In this document: piece by piece, positions 24,720-30,545 of the stretch
How positions within the stretch are numbered: the stretch's first letter is position 1
How the letters are laid out: every line of letters begins with the position of its first letter
DNA from: Hoplostethus atlanticus
Lineage: Eukaryota > Chordata > Actinopteri > Trachichthyiformes > Trachichthyidae
DNA length: 64,000 nucleotides
Direction of reading: 5' to 3'
Assembly: GCA_034670405.1 (NCBI GenBank)
Contig: JAXDDX010000186.1
Coordinates: 434,001-498,000, forward strand
Notes under the pieces: generated by a model
What the model was told of the DNA's origin: nothing
The model's input: the letters and a program-made list of their open reading frames with translations, nothing else
The model's database searches: none
Program-made: the position numbers and the translations under genes

Positions 24720-27445
24720 GTGTGCGTGTGCCTGCTTCTCTCTCTCTCTCTCTCTCTCTACTTGTGTGCGTCTCTCTCTCTCTCTCTCTCTCTGCTTGTG
24801 TGCGTGTGCCTGCTCGTCTCTCTCGCTCTCTGTTTAGACACAGACGGTAAAAGTTTAGACACAACTGAGAAATATGTATATATATATATATAGACTGGAT
24901 ATCCAACGCCATCATCAATCAGGGTGTTTTATTTTGAAATTTGTTATATTTTGGAAATTGACCGGATGCTCTATGCCGTTCCTGTGTCTGACTTCCTGCC
25001 GAGCTTGACACATTCGCTCACGAATCGAGAAAATCTTAGACCAGACGCCGAAACGATCGCTGCAGGCCGCGGCCATGGGCGCCGAAAGATTTTTTGTTGT
25101 CAGTCGTCACCATTCCGCGCCGTTCCGCGTCCGGTGTGAACCCGGCGTTAGGCAGCCTGAGGGTGTGTTTTAAGGAGAGGACGCGTGTTCTCGTACACTG
25201 CAGGGACTACTAGAATGATCACACTGGTATGATCGTACGCATCAAAGGGTTAAATCAAACAGTTATGTTGTCTTAGAGAAAATGTGAAAATATCAAGATA
25301 TATATCGTATATCGCGGCATAGCCTAAAAATATCGAGATATTATTTATAAGCCATATCGCCCAGCCCTAATTGGAACCGAAATCATCAACTCAGACGGAT
25401 CGGGTGAGTCTTAAATCTCCAATGGTTGATTGAGTACGGGCCAGAAGGTGAGTCAGTTTCAAAAGCCAGAAACCTCAGCACCTGACCGAGTCATTGGTAT
25501 GGAGCAATAATGTTATCAACCCCTGCAGATATATTATGGTCTTGTGGCTACTGTGATGCACTAAACTGGCATCCAAATCCAGTGTTTCAATATAGTTTGT
25601 AAGTATAACTTTATGTTGAGTAGGTAACCTATTTGTAATGCACTAGATGTTATATCTGCTTATAGTTAACAGTGTAAGAGACTTCAGTGGCTGAACAAAG
25701 ATATTGTGCTCACTAAATGAAATGGTAATAATAATGTAGTCAAAACATCAGGTCCGTCAGTGGAAAAACTGATGGGAGGCTGGAAGGCTTCTTATCTTCT
25801 AATGTTAAAGAATGTGGGTTGGTTTATAGAAAGAGATTAGTGCCAGCAGAGATTGTAAAGAGTGAAATTGCAATCGCTTGAAATCGAAAGTGATTATTAT
25901 TGAATTTAACTTTTAACTATAATTTGAAATTCAGTAGTTCTCTATCCATGACTTGACTCCCAACAATGTTCAGTTATTGAAAGAATTTGCTTACCATCAC
26001 TATTTTAATAAACACTCTTAACGAGTACCAATTAAAATGTCAAATGTCGTGTCATCAGTTGTAATAATCATGATGGGATGGAAGGGGTTACGTTTCATTG
26101 TTTGCTCACTGCTAAAGAGAGATGTGAGTAGCAACAATTTATAAATGTGCCGTTATCTTACCTGCGCTGTAAATTAGGAACAACCTTTTCTCTTGAAGAT
26201 GAAGTACTTTGGAGAGTTCAGCCAGTGAAATACTGAAATGCATCAGTACTTTTGTACTTAGGGGTTCACCGGAATAAGGAAACATTGATAAGATTTATGA
26301 GATGATATATCGGTTAGTTCATCTGCAGACATTAATGGTGTCCATGATGTTGGTCACGGAGAGCAAAGGTCACATCCTCCAAGGACTTAAATTAAATATC
26401 TTTCCTTTTCTTCTGAATTCAGGCGAGATGTTTGGTCTTTAATGGTCGCTTGTTGTGGTTATAAAGGAACACTGTTCGGGAGGCAATATGGCAGTGTCAA
26501 CAAAACACTAATGTCACTGCAAGTCATGGATTCAGATTGAGCTCTCTGAGACGCACATCTGGGGACTTTGGGCAAAGCAAAGGAGCAAAGATCCAATCCA
26601 GCAACATTGGACAGCGTACTATTACTGATGGTAGTCAGTTAAAAAAGCCTAATGATGTGGTTGAAACTTGGTCACAATTTTTAACTTACGACTAATAGAA
26701 CTAAGGCTTTAAAGTGATTTTTGGAAGTGCCATGGATGTCATAAGTCAAAAGTCAAAATTATTATTCCCTATTATTCCCTGACTGGAAAACACTGAGTTG
26801 TGCTGTCCCTAATTTTTGTTTCATTTTGATAACAAGATTTGTGAAAAAGTATTAAGTGGTCTCGTGAGTGATAAATATCAAGCATGTGATGTCATTGTCA
26901 TTCATTCCGCTTGTCTTTGGTTGTAGGTTCAGCGCCTGACCCTCAGACAGCCAAGTCTGTGAGAATCAGTGAAGATCTTCCTGTTGTAATCCCCAGGTCA
27001 GTACACACACAATACACAAGTTGTAAAATTTCAACTGGAGCAAACTCCTCTTCGCCTCAGTCCTAGAGCCAAGTTGTGTCCATCTTGCTCCATTCACCTC
27101 CTTCCATTGACTTTGCGTGCGTTCATGGTACCTATTTTCAGGTTCCATCTAAACCTAGGGTATATTATTGAAGGACACATTCAAACCTGAGATCCCATTT
27201 TGGTATGGCTGTGACGCACTACCCAGTACAAAGGTGTGAATCCCATTGGACTCAAATGATCTCATCTTCCCTTTAGCTCCTCTGTGACTGACTCTAAAGT
27301 GATGAAGATGGAGGAGAAGGAAGAGGAGGAGGAGAACCAGCAGCAGAACAGGAGGGAGGCGGAGAGGCGGAAGAAGCAGAAGACAGTAGAGGTGATCCAT
27401 GTTAGCTCTAAGAACAGTATGGAGAACCAGTGTGCCCAACAATAG
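264..27445 (+). CDS. spdl1: spdl1: Spindly (spindle apparatus coiled-coil protein 1), exons 3' of the window start
   Basis: Spindly is the kinetochore adaptor that links the RZZ complex to dynein-dynactin for chromosome alignment and checkpoint silencing. Joining 264-458, 5891-6040, 7168-7266, 8273-8383, 19232-19372, 21403-21509, 21706-21826, 22643-22709, 22799-23006 plus 25378-25403, 26927-26996 and 27277-27445 gives 1464 nt (487 codons plus stop) with every junction GT-AG and in phase. The product is a long coiled coil. It carries the Spindly box (GNSLFAE at the end of the 7168 exon, followed by LEDKRAEMERQL), which in human Spindly contacts the dynactin pointed end. It ends in CAQQ, matching the farnesylated CPQQ of human Spindly. 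The first visible exon corresponds to the human region ending EMLALQIEL, so the N-terminal CC1-box exons are upstream of position 1. Human Spindly is 605 aa. One coding exon appears interrupted by a hAT transposon (23007-25369), so the expressed form is uncertain. Orthology is from recalled human sequence; confidence is high. Confidence 0.93.
725..960 (-). mobile_element. L2-type LINE remnant, end of the RT ORF
   Basis: On the minus strand the translation shows LSSNIKSNARNLG and, farther on, HAFLYAFISSHLDYC, the conserved block after the RT domain of L2-like LINEs (NLG, then AFISSRLDYC). A TA microsatellite (832-855) sits inside it. The hAT at 998-4963 lies immediately on the 5' side of this fragment. 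A matching upstream RT piece occurs at 5220-5510, so the two are probably one LINE copy split by the hAT. Confidence 0.6.
1165..4405 (+). pseudogene. hAT transposase remnant (BED zinc finger plus hAT C-terminal block)
   Basis: The 1165-1446 stretch encodes a BED-type finger (CTYC, then H about 24 residues on). The continuation, after a frameshift near 1430, is cut by the element at 1486-3616 and resumes at 3625 (PINIVEDQGLQ). Residues WIALTGDHWTS carry a catalytic-type Asp. The C-terminal hAT dimerisation block TVPCERLFSLAG follows at about 4285-4402. A large internal part between the CRKIVRQF segment (about 4145) and the C-terminal block is missing, so it cannot make a functional transposase. 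Confidence 0.85.
1486..3616. mobile_element. non-autonomous hAT nested in the hAT transposase, 2131 bp
   Basis: The ends are TAAGGTGACCAGA and TCTGGTCACCCTA (inverted). They are flanked by perfect 8-bp duplications CTGCAGGC at 1478-1485 and 3617-3624. Removing it restores the host transposase reading (AMDCRPINIVED). No transposase reading frame is evident inside. The terminal regions repeat GGGGACA-type motifs. Confidence 0.9.
4972..5219. repeat. AT-rich repeat beginning ATTAAAGGAAAAGTCCACCC
   Basis: The sequence ATTAAAGGAAAAGTCCACCC near 4987 looks like the end of a TTAA-type fish transposon. The opposite end was not found. It may be an insertion inside the LINE debris. Confidence 0.3.
5220..5510 (-). 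mobile_element. L2-type LINE RT fragment
   Basis: The minus-strand translation includes GSILGPILFSLYMLPLSHII and a degenerate catalytic block CYTND where CYADD is expected. This is the RT motif B-C region. It is probably the same copy as 725-960. Confidence 0.7.
5511..5890 (+). other. spdl1 intron, unassigned
   Basis: No coding or repeat structure recognised. Confidence 0.4.
5891..6040 (+). CDS. spdl1: spdl1 coding exon (EKEEREREAVSLFNALE)
   Basis: The acceptor is tctaccag and the donor is GAG/GTAAGC. It is 50 codons in phase 0, heptad-rich, and ends EREREAVSLFNALE, close to human EREKEAVSYYNALE. Confidence 0.93.
6155..6300. repeat. dispersed repeat (GTATGGGTTTTGAAGGCAGA family), copy 1
   Basis: The TATGGGTTTTGAAGGC block followed by GATACCAAT recurs at 32445-32520 (same orientation) and about 59340-59425 (inverted). 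These three copies in two genes mark a dispersed element whose full ends are not clear here. Confidence 0.5.
6338..6859. repeat. 522-bp element with 45-bp inverted ends
   Basis: Bases 6338-6382 and 6814-6859 are inverted repeats of about 45 bp with few mismatches (left begins GAGTCAGATTTTACC). The interior has no ORF. It is probably a MITE; the target duplication could not be settled. Confidence 0.6.
7168..7266 (+). CDS. spdl1: spdl1 coding exon carrying the Spindly box
   Basis: The acceptor is ctgccatag and the donor is GAG/GTAAAA. It is 33 codons. It ends QDPNSKGNSLFAE, the conserved Spindly box. In human Spindly, substitutions in the Ser and Phe of this motif abolish dynein/dynactin recruitment. 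The motif runs into the next exon (LEDKRAEME). Confidence 0.95.
7267..8272 (+). other. spdl1 intron, unassigned
   Basis: AT-rich with short poly-A/ATA tracts. No element ends or coding signal recognised. Confidence 0.4.
8273..8383 (+). CDS. spdl1: spdl1 coding exon (MERQLISMKVQHQSL)
   Basis: The acceptor is tattgtag and the donor is AAG/GTACTA. It is 37 codons, almost identical to human MERQLISMKVKYQSLKKQ. The following intron (8384-19231) is 10.8 kb and is almost entirely nested transposons. Confidence 0.95.
9720..9872 (+). pseudogene. piggyBac transposase N-terminal remnant
   Basis: A 50-residue ORF, MKREKMKRANRRLNVEEAL then an acidic ESDGGE...DLNDADWSEEE stretch, typical of the acidic N-terminus of PGBD-like transposases. 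It ends in a stop without catalytic motifs. Confidence 0.6.
10570..10678 (+). pseudogene. piggyBac transposase C-terminal cysteine-rich remnant
   Basis: The reading CKQNKTLIAC then RPVCGKCTARAKRFCPGCSA with a stop resembles the cysteine-rich domain closing piggyBac transposases (paired CxxC). It lies on the + strand in the same direction as the N-terminal remnant. Confidence 0.45.
11831..14966 (+). pseudogene. Charlie-type hAT transposase (ZBED5/GTF2IRD2-like) remnant
   Basis: It starts MSGLQQTSMDRFFTSSS at 11831. A BED finger follows (CVLCAETLSNEA...HLETKHP). Catalytic-type residues are seen in QVDESTDVENK and CTDGAAAMTG. The C-terminal block PTTYLCEAGFSAMT holds the third acidic residue. 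Frameshifts lie near 11955, in the G run at 12301-12308 and near 14360, and a short hAT splits it at 12773-14046. The order and sequence are otherwise nearly full length, so the copy is fairly young but dead. Confidence 0.88.
12773..14046. mobile_element. non-autonomous hAT nested in the Charlie-type transposase, 1274 bp
   Basis: The ends TAGGGGTGGGCGGTATGG and GGTATACCGCCCACCCCTA are inverted. The 8-bp duplications CCCTGAAC lie at 12765-12772 and 14047-14054. Excision joins the transposase in frame (MSPELNSTL). Its termini resemble the element at 18628-19132, but the interiors differ. Confidence 0.93.
15600..15820 (+). pseudogene. THAP-domain exon of Kolobok-like copy 1
   Basis: Translation gives GCRQQHRSLHSLPTRENART, then EWINFIFNGN, then later DDHSSDCLSN and KLKLKDGAIH. 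This is the C2CH THAP DNA-binding fold. It ends at GAATCT/GTAAGT, a good splice donor, as in copy 2. A short deletion and frameshifts interrupt it. Confidence 0.7.
16340..16427 (-). pseudogene. short acidic minus-strand ORF in Kolobok-like copy 1
   Basis: MAAAPEPTLRPYMFEPESDP then EWEEAAEAVPLS. It differs from copy 2 by one residue in the first 30, so the reading is shared by both copies. Confidence 0.4.
17346..17700 (-). mobile_element. Tc1/mariner transposase remnant
   Basis: The minus strand reads through the familiar Tc1 C-terminal region (wording such as TSGCPPDTRQ is lost, but KTTWMFHKATGTMFCGQ and [11 protein letters not shown] remain). It is similar to the Tc1 at 56103-57260. No terminal repeats found. 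Confidence 0.6.
17896..18157 (-). repeat. tRNA-derived SINE
   Basis: On the minus strand the head GGCTGTGGCTCAGGAGGTAG (A box around 18134-18147) is followed by GGTTCGATCCC (B box, 18092-18102). The tail ends AGCGCTATATAAATGCAGTC. The head-to-tail organisation of a Pol III SINE with a LINE-like tail is clear. A degraded relative lies at 31915-32105. Confidence 0.85.
18628..19132. mobile_element. non-autonomous hAT, 505 bp
   Basis: It starts TAGGGGTGGGCGATAATCG and ends ATATCGCCCACCCCTA, with 8-bp duplications GTCCCATG at 18620-18627 and 19133-19140. A block near 18975-19030 is shared, inverted, with 24950-25020. Confidence 0.92.
19232..19372 (+). CDS. spdl1: spdl1 coding exon (QIATLMQLQGS)
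   Basis: The acceptor is gttttctgcag, directly preceded by a TG run, and the donor is GAG/GTGAGC. It is 47 codons ending EKNGEIQNLMTKLQRLEKVE, matching human EQKNGEIKHLLGEIRNLEK. Confidence 0.93.
20153..20442 (+). pseudogene. THAP-domain exon of Kolobok-like copy 2
   Basis: From MSMARSQHSSCSVVGC the frame gives a THAP finger: C-x4-C, then RTEWINFIFNGNVP, then DDHSSDCFSN and GLASKLKLKDGG. It ends at GAATCT/GTAAGT. One frame slip and one stop are seen. The splice donor implies the parent element had further exons (a transposase) now lost. Confidence 0.75.
20910..21001 (-). pseudogene. short acidic minus-strand ORF in Kolobok-like copy 2
   Basis: MAVAPEPTLRPYMFEPESDP followed by EWEEAAEAVPLS is nearly identical to the ORF in copy 1 (M at 16427). 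The pattern PYxFEPESD recalls the N-terminus of fish proteins annotated as P2X7-cytosolic-domain-like; this is from memory only. It may be the start of a second ORF of the parent element. Confidence 0.4.
21403..21509 (+). CDS. spdl1: spdl1 coding exon (YYTDLLKMKLNN)
   Basis: The acceptor is tggttctag and the donor is GT/GTGAGT. It is 107 nt and leaves phase 2. The product DPTYYTDLLKMKLNN matches human DNTYYTDLLQMKLDN. Confidence 0.92.
21664..21699. repeat. TG microsatellite at a splice acceptor
   Basis: About eighteen TG units with one interruption end six bases before the spdl1 acceptor at 21705. Confidence 0.9.
21706..21826 (+). CDS. spdl1: spdl1 coding exon (ELSLQRMKSLSESQRALELERKL)
   Basis: The acceptor cag follows an 18-unit TG run and has no clear pyrimidine tract. 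The donor is CAG/GTAAAC. It is 121 nt and restores phase 0. LSLQRMKSLSESQRALELE matches human LSIQRMKALFESQRALDIE. Confidence 0.92.
21827..22642 (+). other. spdl1 intron, unassigned
   Basis: AT-rich. No element ends or coding signal recognised. Confidence 0.4.
22643..22709 (+). CDS. spdl1: spdl1 coding exon (KIKLQLRVEELQHKYEPN)
   Basis: The acceptor is ctctcccacag and the donor is AATG/GTATCT. It is 67 nt and leaves phase 1. It matches human MKLRAKLDELKLKYEPE. The next intron is only 89 nt. Confidence 0.9.
22799..23006 (+). CDS. spdl1: spdl1 coding exon, left part, cut by a hAT insertion
   Basis: The acceptor is ccgtctccag; the exon opens in phase 1. KRKRERLPVDIIPS matches human LKKRREVLPVDIT. 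The reading frame runs to 23006, where a hAT element begins after the 8-bp target ATTGGAAC (22999-23006). The frame resumes beyond the second target copy at 25370-25377. Read straight into the element, it meets a stop at about 23076. A weak donor (CAAG/GTCTCT) lies at 22990/22991 and is also in phase 1, so the insertion could instead lie in a former intron. Confidence 0.8.
24517..25147. mobile_element. Harbinger-type MITE nested in the hAT
   Basis: The left end CGCCCTGGTCACACTGGACG and the inverted right end CGCCGGGTTCACACCGGACG are flanked by TTA at 24514-24516 and 25148-25150. A three-base TTA duplication is typical of PIF/Harbinger. The interior holds a CT-rich minisatellite. Confidence 0.7.
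24650..24836. repeat. compound CT minisatellite
   Basis: Runs of CT alternate with a repeated unit containing CTTGTGTGCGTGTGCCTGCT. At least four such units are seen, so it is both a microsatellite and a minisatellite. Confidence 0.85.
25378..25403 (+). CDS. spdl1: spdl1 coding exon, right part beyond the hAT insertion
   Basis: After the second ATTGGAAC copy, the frame continues as EIINSDGS and ends at a strong CGG/GTGAGT donor. The phase matches the next exon at 26927. Removing one target copy plus the element rebuilds a 234-nt ancestral exon in phase. Whether this piece is still used in the mRNA is not visible from DNA. Confidence 0.6.
25404..26926 (+). other. spdl1 intron, unassigned
   Basis: 1.5 kb of AT-rich intron with no ORF of note and no transposon ends recognised. 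Confidence 0.45.
26927..26996 (+). CDS. spdl1: spdl1 coding exon (SVRISEDLPVVIP)
   Basis: The acceptor is ggttgtag and the donor is CCCAG/GTCAGT. It is 70 nt, phase 1 to phase 2. KSVRISEDLPVVIP resembles human KSVSIYTPVVSLSP. Confidence 0.88.
27277..27445 (+). CDS. spdl1: spdl1 terminal coding exon with CaaX box
   Basis: The acceptor is cttcccttta g followed by CTCCTCTG. The exon encodes an acidic/basic linker rich in Glu, Gln and Lys, then VIHVSSKNSMENQCAQQ and TAG. Human Spindly ends ILYVSSKSTPETQCPQQ, whose cysteine is farnesylated for kinetochore (RZZ) binding. The CAQQ here is a good farnesyltransferase substrate because Gln is the last residue. Confidence 0.93.
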
Positions 27446-28513
27446 GACTCTTGGATTTTCTACTGATGAAGTTTGAGATTTTGTAGGTACCACTCTCTTC
27501 TTTGTCCAGCCATGGTGGCTACCGCTGCTCATGCTAACTACCCAGTTCTTCTGTTTATTCCTGAAACATATCACTTCCTGTGCTCCAGAGGATTTTTCCC
27601 AGGAAAGCCGACCTGACGTGTTCAGACAGCAAATGCAAAAGCGTTCACAAACTGGCTATAGATTGGATCACTGTTGTGTTCTATCACTCAGCGATAGAGA
27701 GGAGCAAAATGGACATTTATTTCTATGAAAATGTCTCATTATTACTTTAAGAGTATGTGTCCAATTCTGTGTTTTGTTCTATAGAAAACAGCATGAGTTG
27801 GCTGAAAGAATAAGCAACTAGGACCTGCGATCATAAGAAACTGAAAAATGAAAAATTATAATAGACACCTAGACTATTGTATATCAATTATTTTAATCTT
27901 AGGACACTTAAACATATTTAGCCCAAACCTAAATTGAGTGAATGTAGTTTGTTATCCTGAGACCCAGCCTCATTAAAGATGGTGATTAAAGCATACTGGT
28001 ATATTTGCTATACAGGGATGCTCCTCACTCATAACTTAAGAAACGCTGTCTCTGTGTGAAGCATTACCATGTAACTATATGACATCATAATCTCCCCCGC
28101 TTGTGAAATAGATATGCATTTGATTAGTGGATGAAATGCTTTTGCTTAGGCAGATTAAAGGTGTGTTTTCCATCTCAAACAGAGCCACGGGTAGGTTGGC
28201 CAGCAGATAACACTGACATTCTGGGAGATACCACCACTTGTTATAGGGTTAGACCAATATATCAGTTTGCTGATATATCAGCCCAGTATTGGCCTTTTAT
28301 TCAATTTCTGGGTTTCAATTGAGAGTTTTAGTATCCCATGATGGTCTAAATCCTGTTTCAAAGGATACTTGTCATGTTTTGGCATGACAAGGCAGTCTAA
28401 AAATGTCAGTGTTGACTTCAGTATTTTTTGTTATAAACTGTCTTTATATTTGTAATTTAAGTAAGAAAGGGTATTCTGTATCATTTTTTTCATCACTAAT
28501 AAAAGGCAATAAA
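27446..28513 (+). terminator. spdl1: spdl1 3' UTR with poly(A) signals
   Basis: About 1.07 kb follows the stop with no further ORF. Two AATAAA hexamers lie at 28498-28503 and 28508-28513, the first good polyadenylation signals downstream. A copy of a repeat with the sequence GACCAATATATCAG lies at 28250-28330 inside this span. The end of the transcript is inferred. Confidence 0.5.
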
Positions 28514-28519
28514 AAACTT

Positions 28520-29239
28520 CGCTCACTTACCTGATTCTGTAATGAAATGTTTTTGTTGCAACTACAATTTATTGAATCATTGAGAATAATATGACACTTT
28601 TGCTAAAAATGTAATCGGTTACTTAAATTGTGTCATGTTTACATTTCAGGCCCACTGACCATGTAGGGAGAAACATACATTAACCATGTACATTTCCTTT
28701 TCTCGAGTTAATTTACAGTATGTGATCAGAATTCCAGTTAGATATTGATTAGATGATGATTGATTGCTTTTTCATTGAGGTGCACAACATGTTCATTAGG
28801 CATGAATTCTTAGACTTAAAAGTTGCAGCATCTAGCTTCAAAGGGACCACTGCTGACCTGTAGGTTTTGAATACCACTTTAGAATAAGGAGATGAAAAAC
28901 AGCTGGTTAAAAGCAACGACTTGGAAATCTTCACTCATTCATACTGGTTTGAAGTAAAAATTGTAATTTTCTGTAGATTTTGGTTGCTCCTATTTTCACA
29001 CTTAACACACATCAACTTAGTAATGACATGTTTTACAGCAAACCAAACATTGCAATGTCAACCACAAACCAAAACTCGAGCATGTGGTTGTGTCCTACCA
29101 AAAGCCGAGGTGAACAGTATTTTCAATGTAGCGTTTATCGTCTGAAAGCTCGGGTAAACAATATTTACTTGTTTACCCCCCCCCCCCCCCCCCCCCGCCT
29201 ACCATCTTCACCATAGACATGTATATATGTCTATGATCT
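28520..29239. other. spdl1-sil1 intergenic stretch
   Basis: AT-rich sequence with no convincing ORF or recognised element. It holds a run of 21 C at 29176-29196 and a short palindrome (CATAGACATGTATATATGTC) near 29214-29236. Confidence 0.5.
29176..29196. repeat. poly-C tract (21 nt)
   Basis: An uninterrupted run of 21 cytosines, unusual for this AT-rich region; the length may be affected by sequencing. Confidence 0.85.
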
Positions 29240-29543
29240 TCACCATATGACGTGATTGTAGGCGGGGGGAGTGAAATGTTGCGTCATGTGTGAAGTCCAT
29301 CCAGCCAATCCGTACGACCAAACCGGAAACAAGTCTACTCTCTTGACTGTCATTGGCGGTCTGTCAGGATGTTGATGCTCTGCTAGCCACGTCCCTTCAA
29401 TGAGACTGCCGGTGCCTTTTAAATAGTACATAGGCTAGCATTGTAATACCATATTTACCATAAGAGTATATGAATAGAAGATACATTCGACATTTCGGTG
29501 GCGGCACTTCTGCCTTTTCACCTTACTTTGATTTTAATAACAG
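29240..29543 (+). promoter_or_regulatory. sil1: sil1 promoter area and probable non-coding first exon
   Basis: A strong donor (CAG/GTAAGT) at 29543/29544 and a matching acceptor at 30435/30436 suggest a non-coding first exon ending at 29543. Upstream are a CCAAT box (29305-29309), an ETS-type CCGGAA (29323-29328), a TGACGTGA (29248-29255) and a GCCACGTC (29386-29393). The last two resemble ATF6/XBP1 unfolded-protein-response sites, which would suit an ER co-chaperone. The transcription start is not defined by sequence alone. Confidence 0.45.
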
Positions 29544-30435
29544 GTAAGTGAGATTTAGTGAAGGGACTAAAATAATACATTACCGACAACTGGCGTTATC
29601 AAGTTTGCTGAAAAACTGAAGACAATAATTTGCTTATCTCGATAGGTAGAAATGTTTAGCTTGCTGTTTTTACTCGGTCTGCGTACATTATGTCTTACTT
29701 ACCATAACGTTATACTTCAACACGTTGCTGCAACGTAGCGGAGCTGCAGGTGGAGACATTATGTATGTAAAAAAAACCCAACAACGATATTGACATCAAA
29801 TAGGCTTTTTATATATACGTTGAAGCCCAAACTGCTTAATTTGTTACGGGCTTCCTTATTTCGTCTGCTGTGTATGTATCTGCAGGTACGTTGCTGGAGA
29901 GCAGTAGCTAGCTTGACATGCTAAGCTTGTAGTCTCACTGCTGTTCACGCGCCACTAGCCTTGATGGTCAGAATGTAACACCAAGTCAGTCAATTTAAAG
30001 CTGCCTTGCATATCGGCAAAAGTACACACCTTTCAGAACATGATTAAAAATATTTTACCAACCGTTAGGAGCCACTGGTAAAGTTGGTATACATATAATC
30101 TGCAAAGAAGCAGTTTCAACAAACAATTTCAGCTTTTACAATTGGCTCACCTATACTGCCACAGTCCACCAAAACACAGTCATGGGCGCTAAGTATGAAT
30201 CAGTTGAAACATAGCAGTTCTTGATGCATCACTTCACAGTCATGCTTGAAAGTTTGTGACCCTTGTGCACTGTGTGTTCCAGTAAGAAACGGTTGTTCAC
30301 ACCAATAATATAATGTCATCCAGCTAACCTTTAATTCTTCAAGAAAATGTTGGTCAGATCCAAGCCTAGTCATCGGGTCGACCCTGGTTTAGAATCGGAG
30401 GATAGTAATGGTTTATGTGCACTAATGTGTTTTAG
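29544..30435 (+). other. sil1 first intron (inferred), no element recognised
   Basis: This stretch lies between the putative non-coding exon and the exon with the start codon. I see no coding potential and no transposon ends in it. Confidence 0.4.
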
Positions 30436-30545
30436 TCATCGTGGTGATATCCACTAGTACTGGAGGAGCTGCATTCAGCTGCTTGAACATGGCTTTTCTC
30501 TTGTTGCTGCTTTGCTGTCAGCTTGCCACCATCCTTGGCCAAAAG
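30436..30545 (+). CDS. sil1: sil1 exon with start codon and signal peptide
   Basis: The acceptor is tgttttag at 30435. The ATG at 30489 sits in the context gaacATGG. The exon codes 19 residues of hydrophobic signal peptide and ends CAAAAG/GTGAGT. Bases 30436-30488 would be 5' UTR. Confidence 0.8.

Larger units (their letters stand above)
23007..25369. mobile_element. hAT element inserted in a spdl1 coding exon, 2363 bp
   Basis: It starts TAGTGGTGCGCGATGTATCG and ends ATATCGCCCAGCCCTA, an imperfect inverted pair, with exact 8-bp duplications ATTGGAAC at 22999-23006 and 25370-25377. No transposase frame is evident. It contains a Harbinger-type MITE (24517-25147) and other half-elements (for example a CGTTTTAAAACGAAAACG end near 23860-23900). 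Excising it plus one duplication restores an open exon in phase. Confidence 0.9.

Noticed and set aside
24610-24918. Open frames of Arg-Glu or Leu-Ser repeats over the CT tract
   Set aside because: Low-complexity readings of a CT minisatellite in a transposon.
27155-27574. A 139-codon minus-strand frame at the end of spdl1
   Set aside because: Antisense to the terminal spdl1 exon and its Glu/Gln/Lys-rich codons; the Leu-rich product is a by-product.
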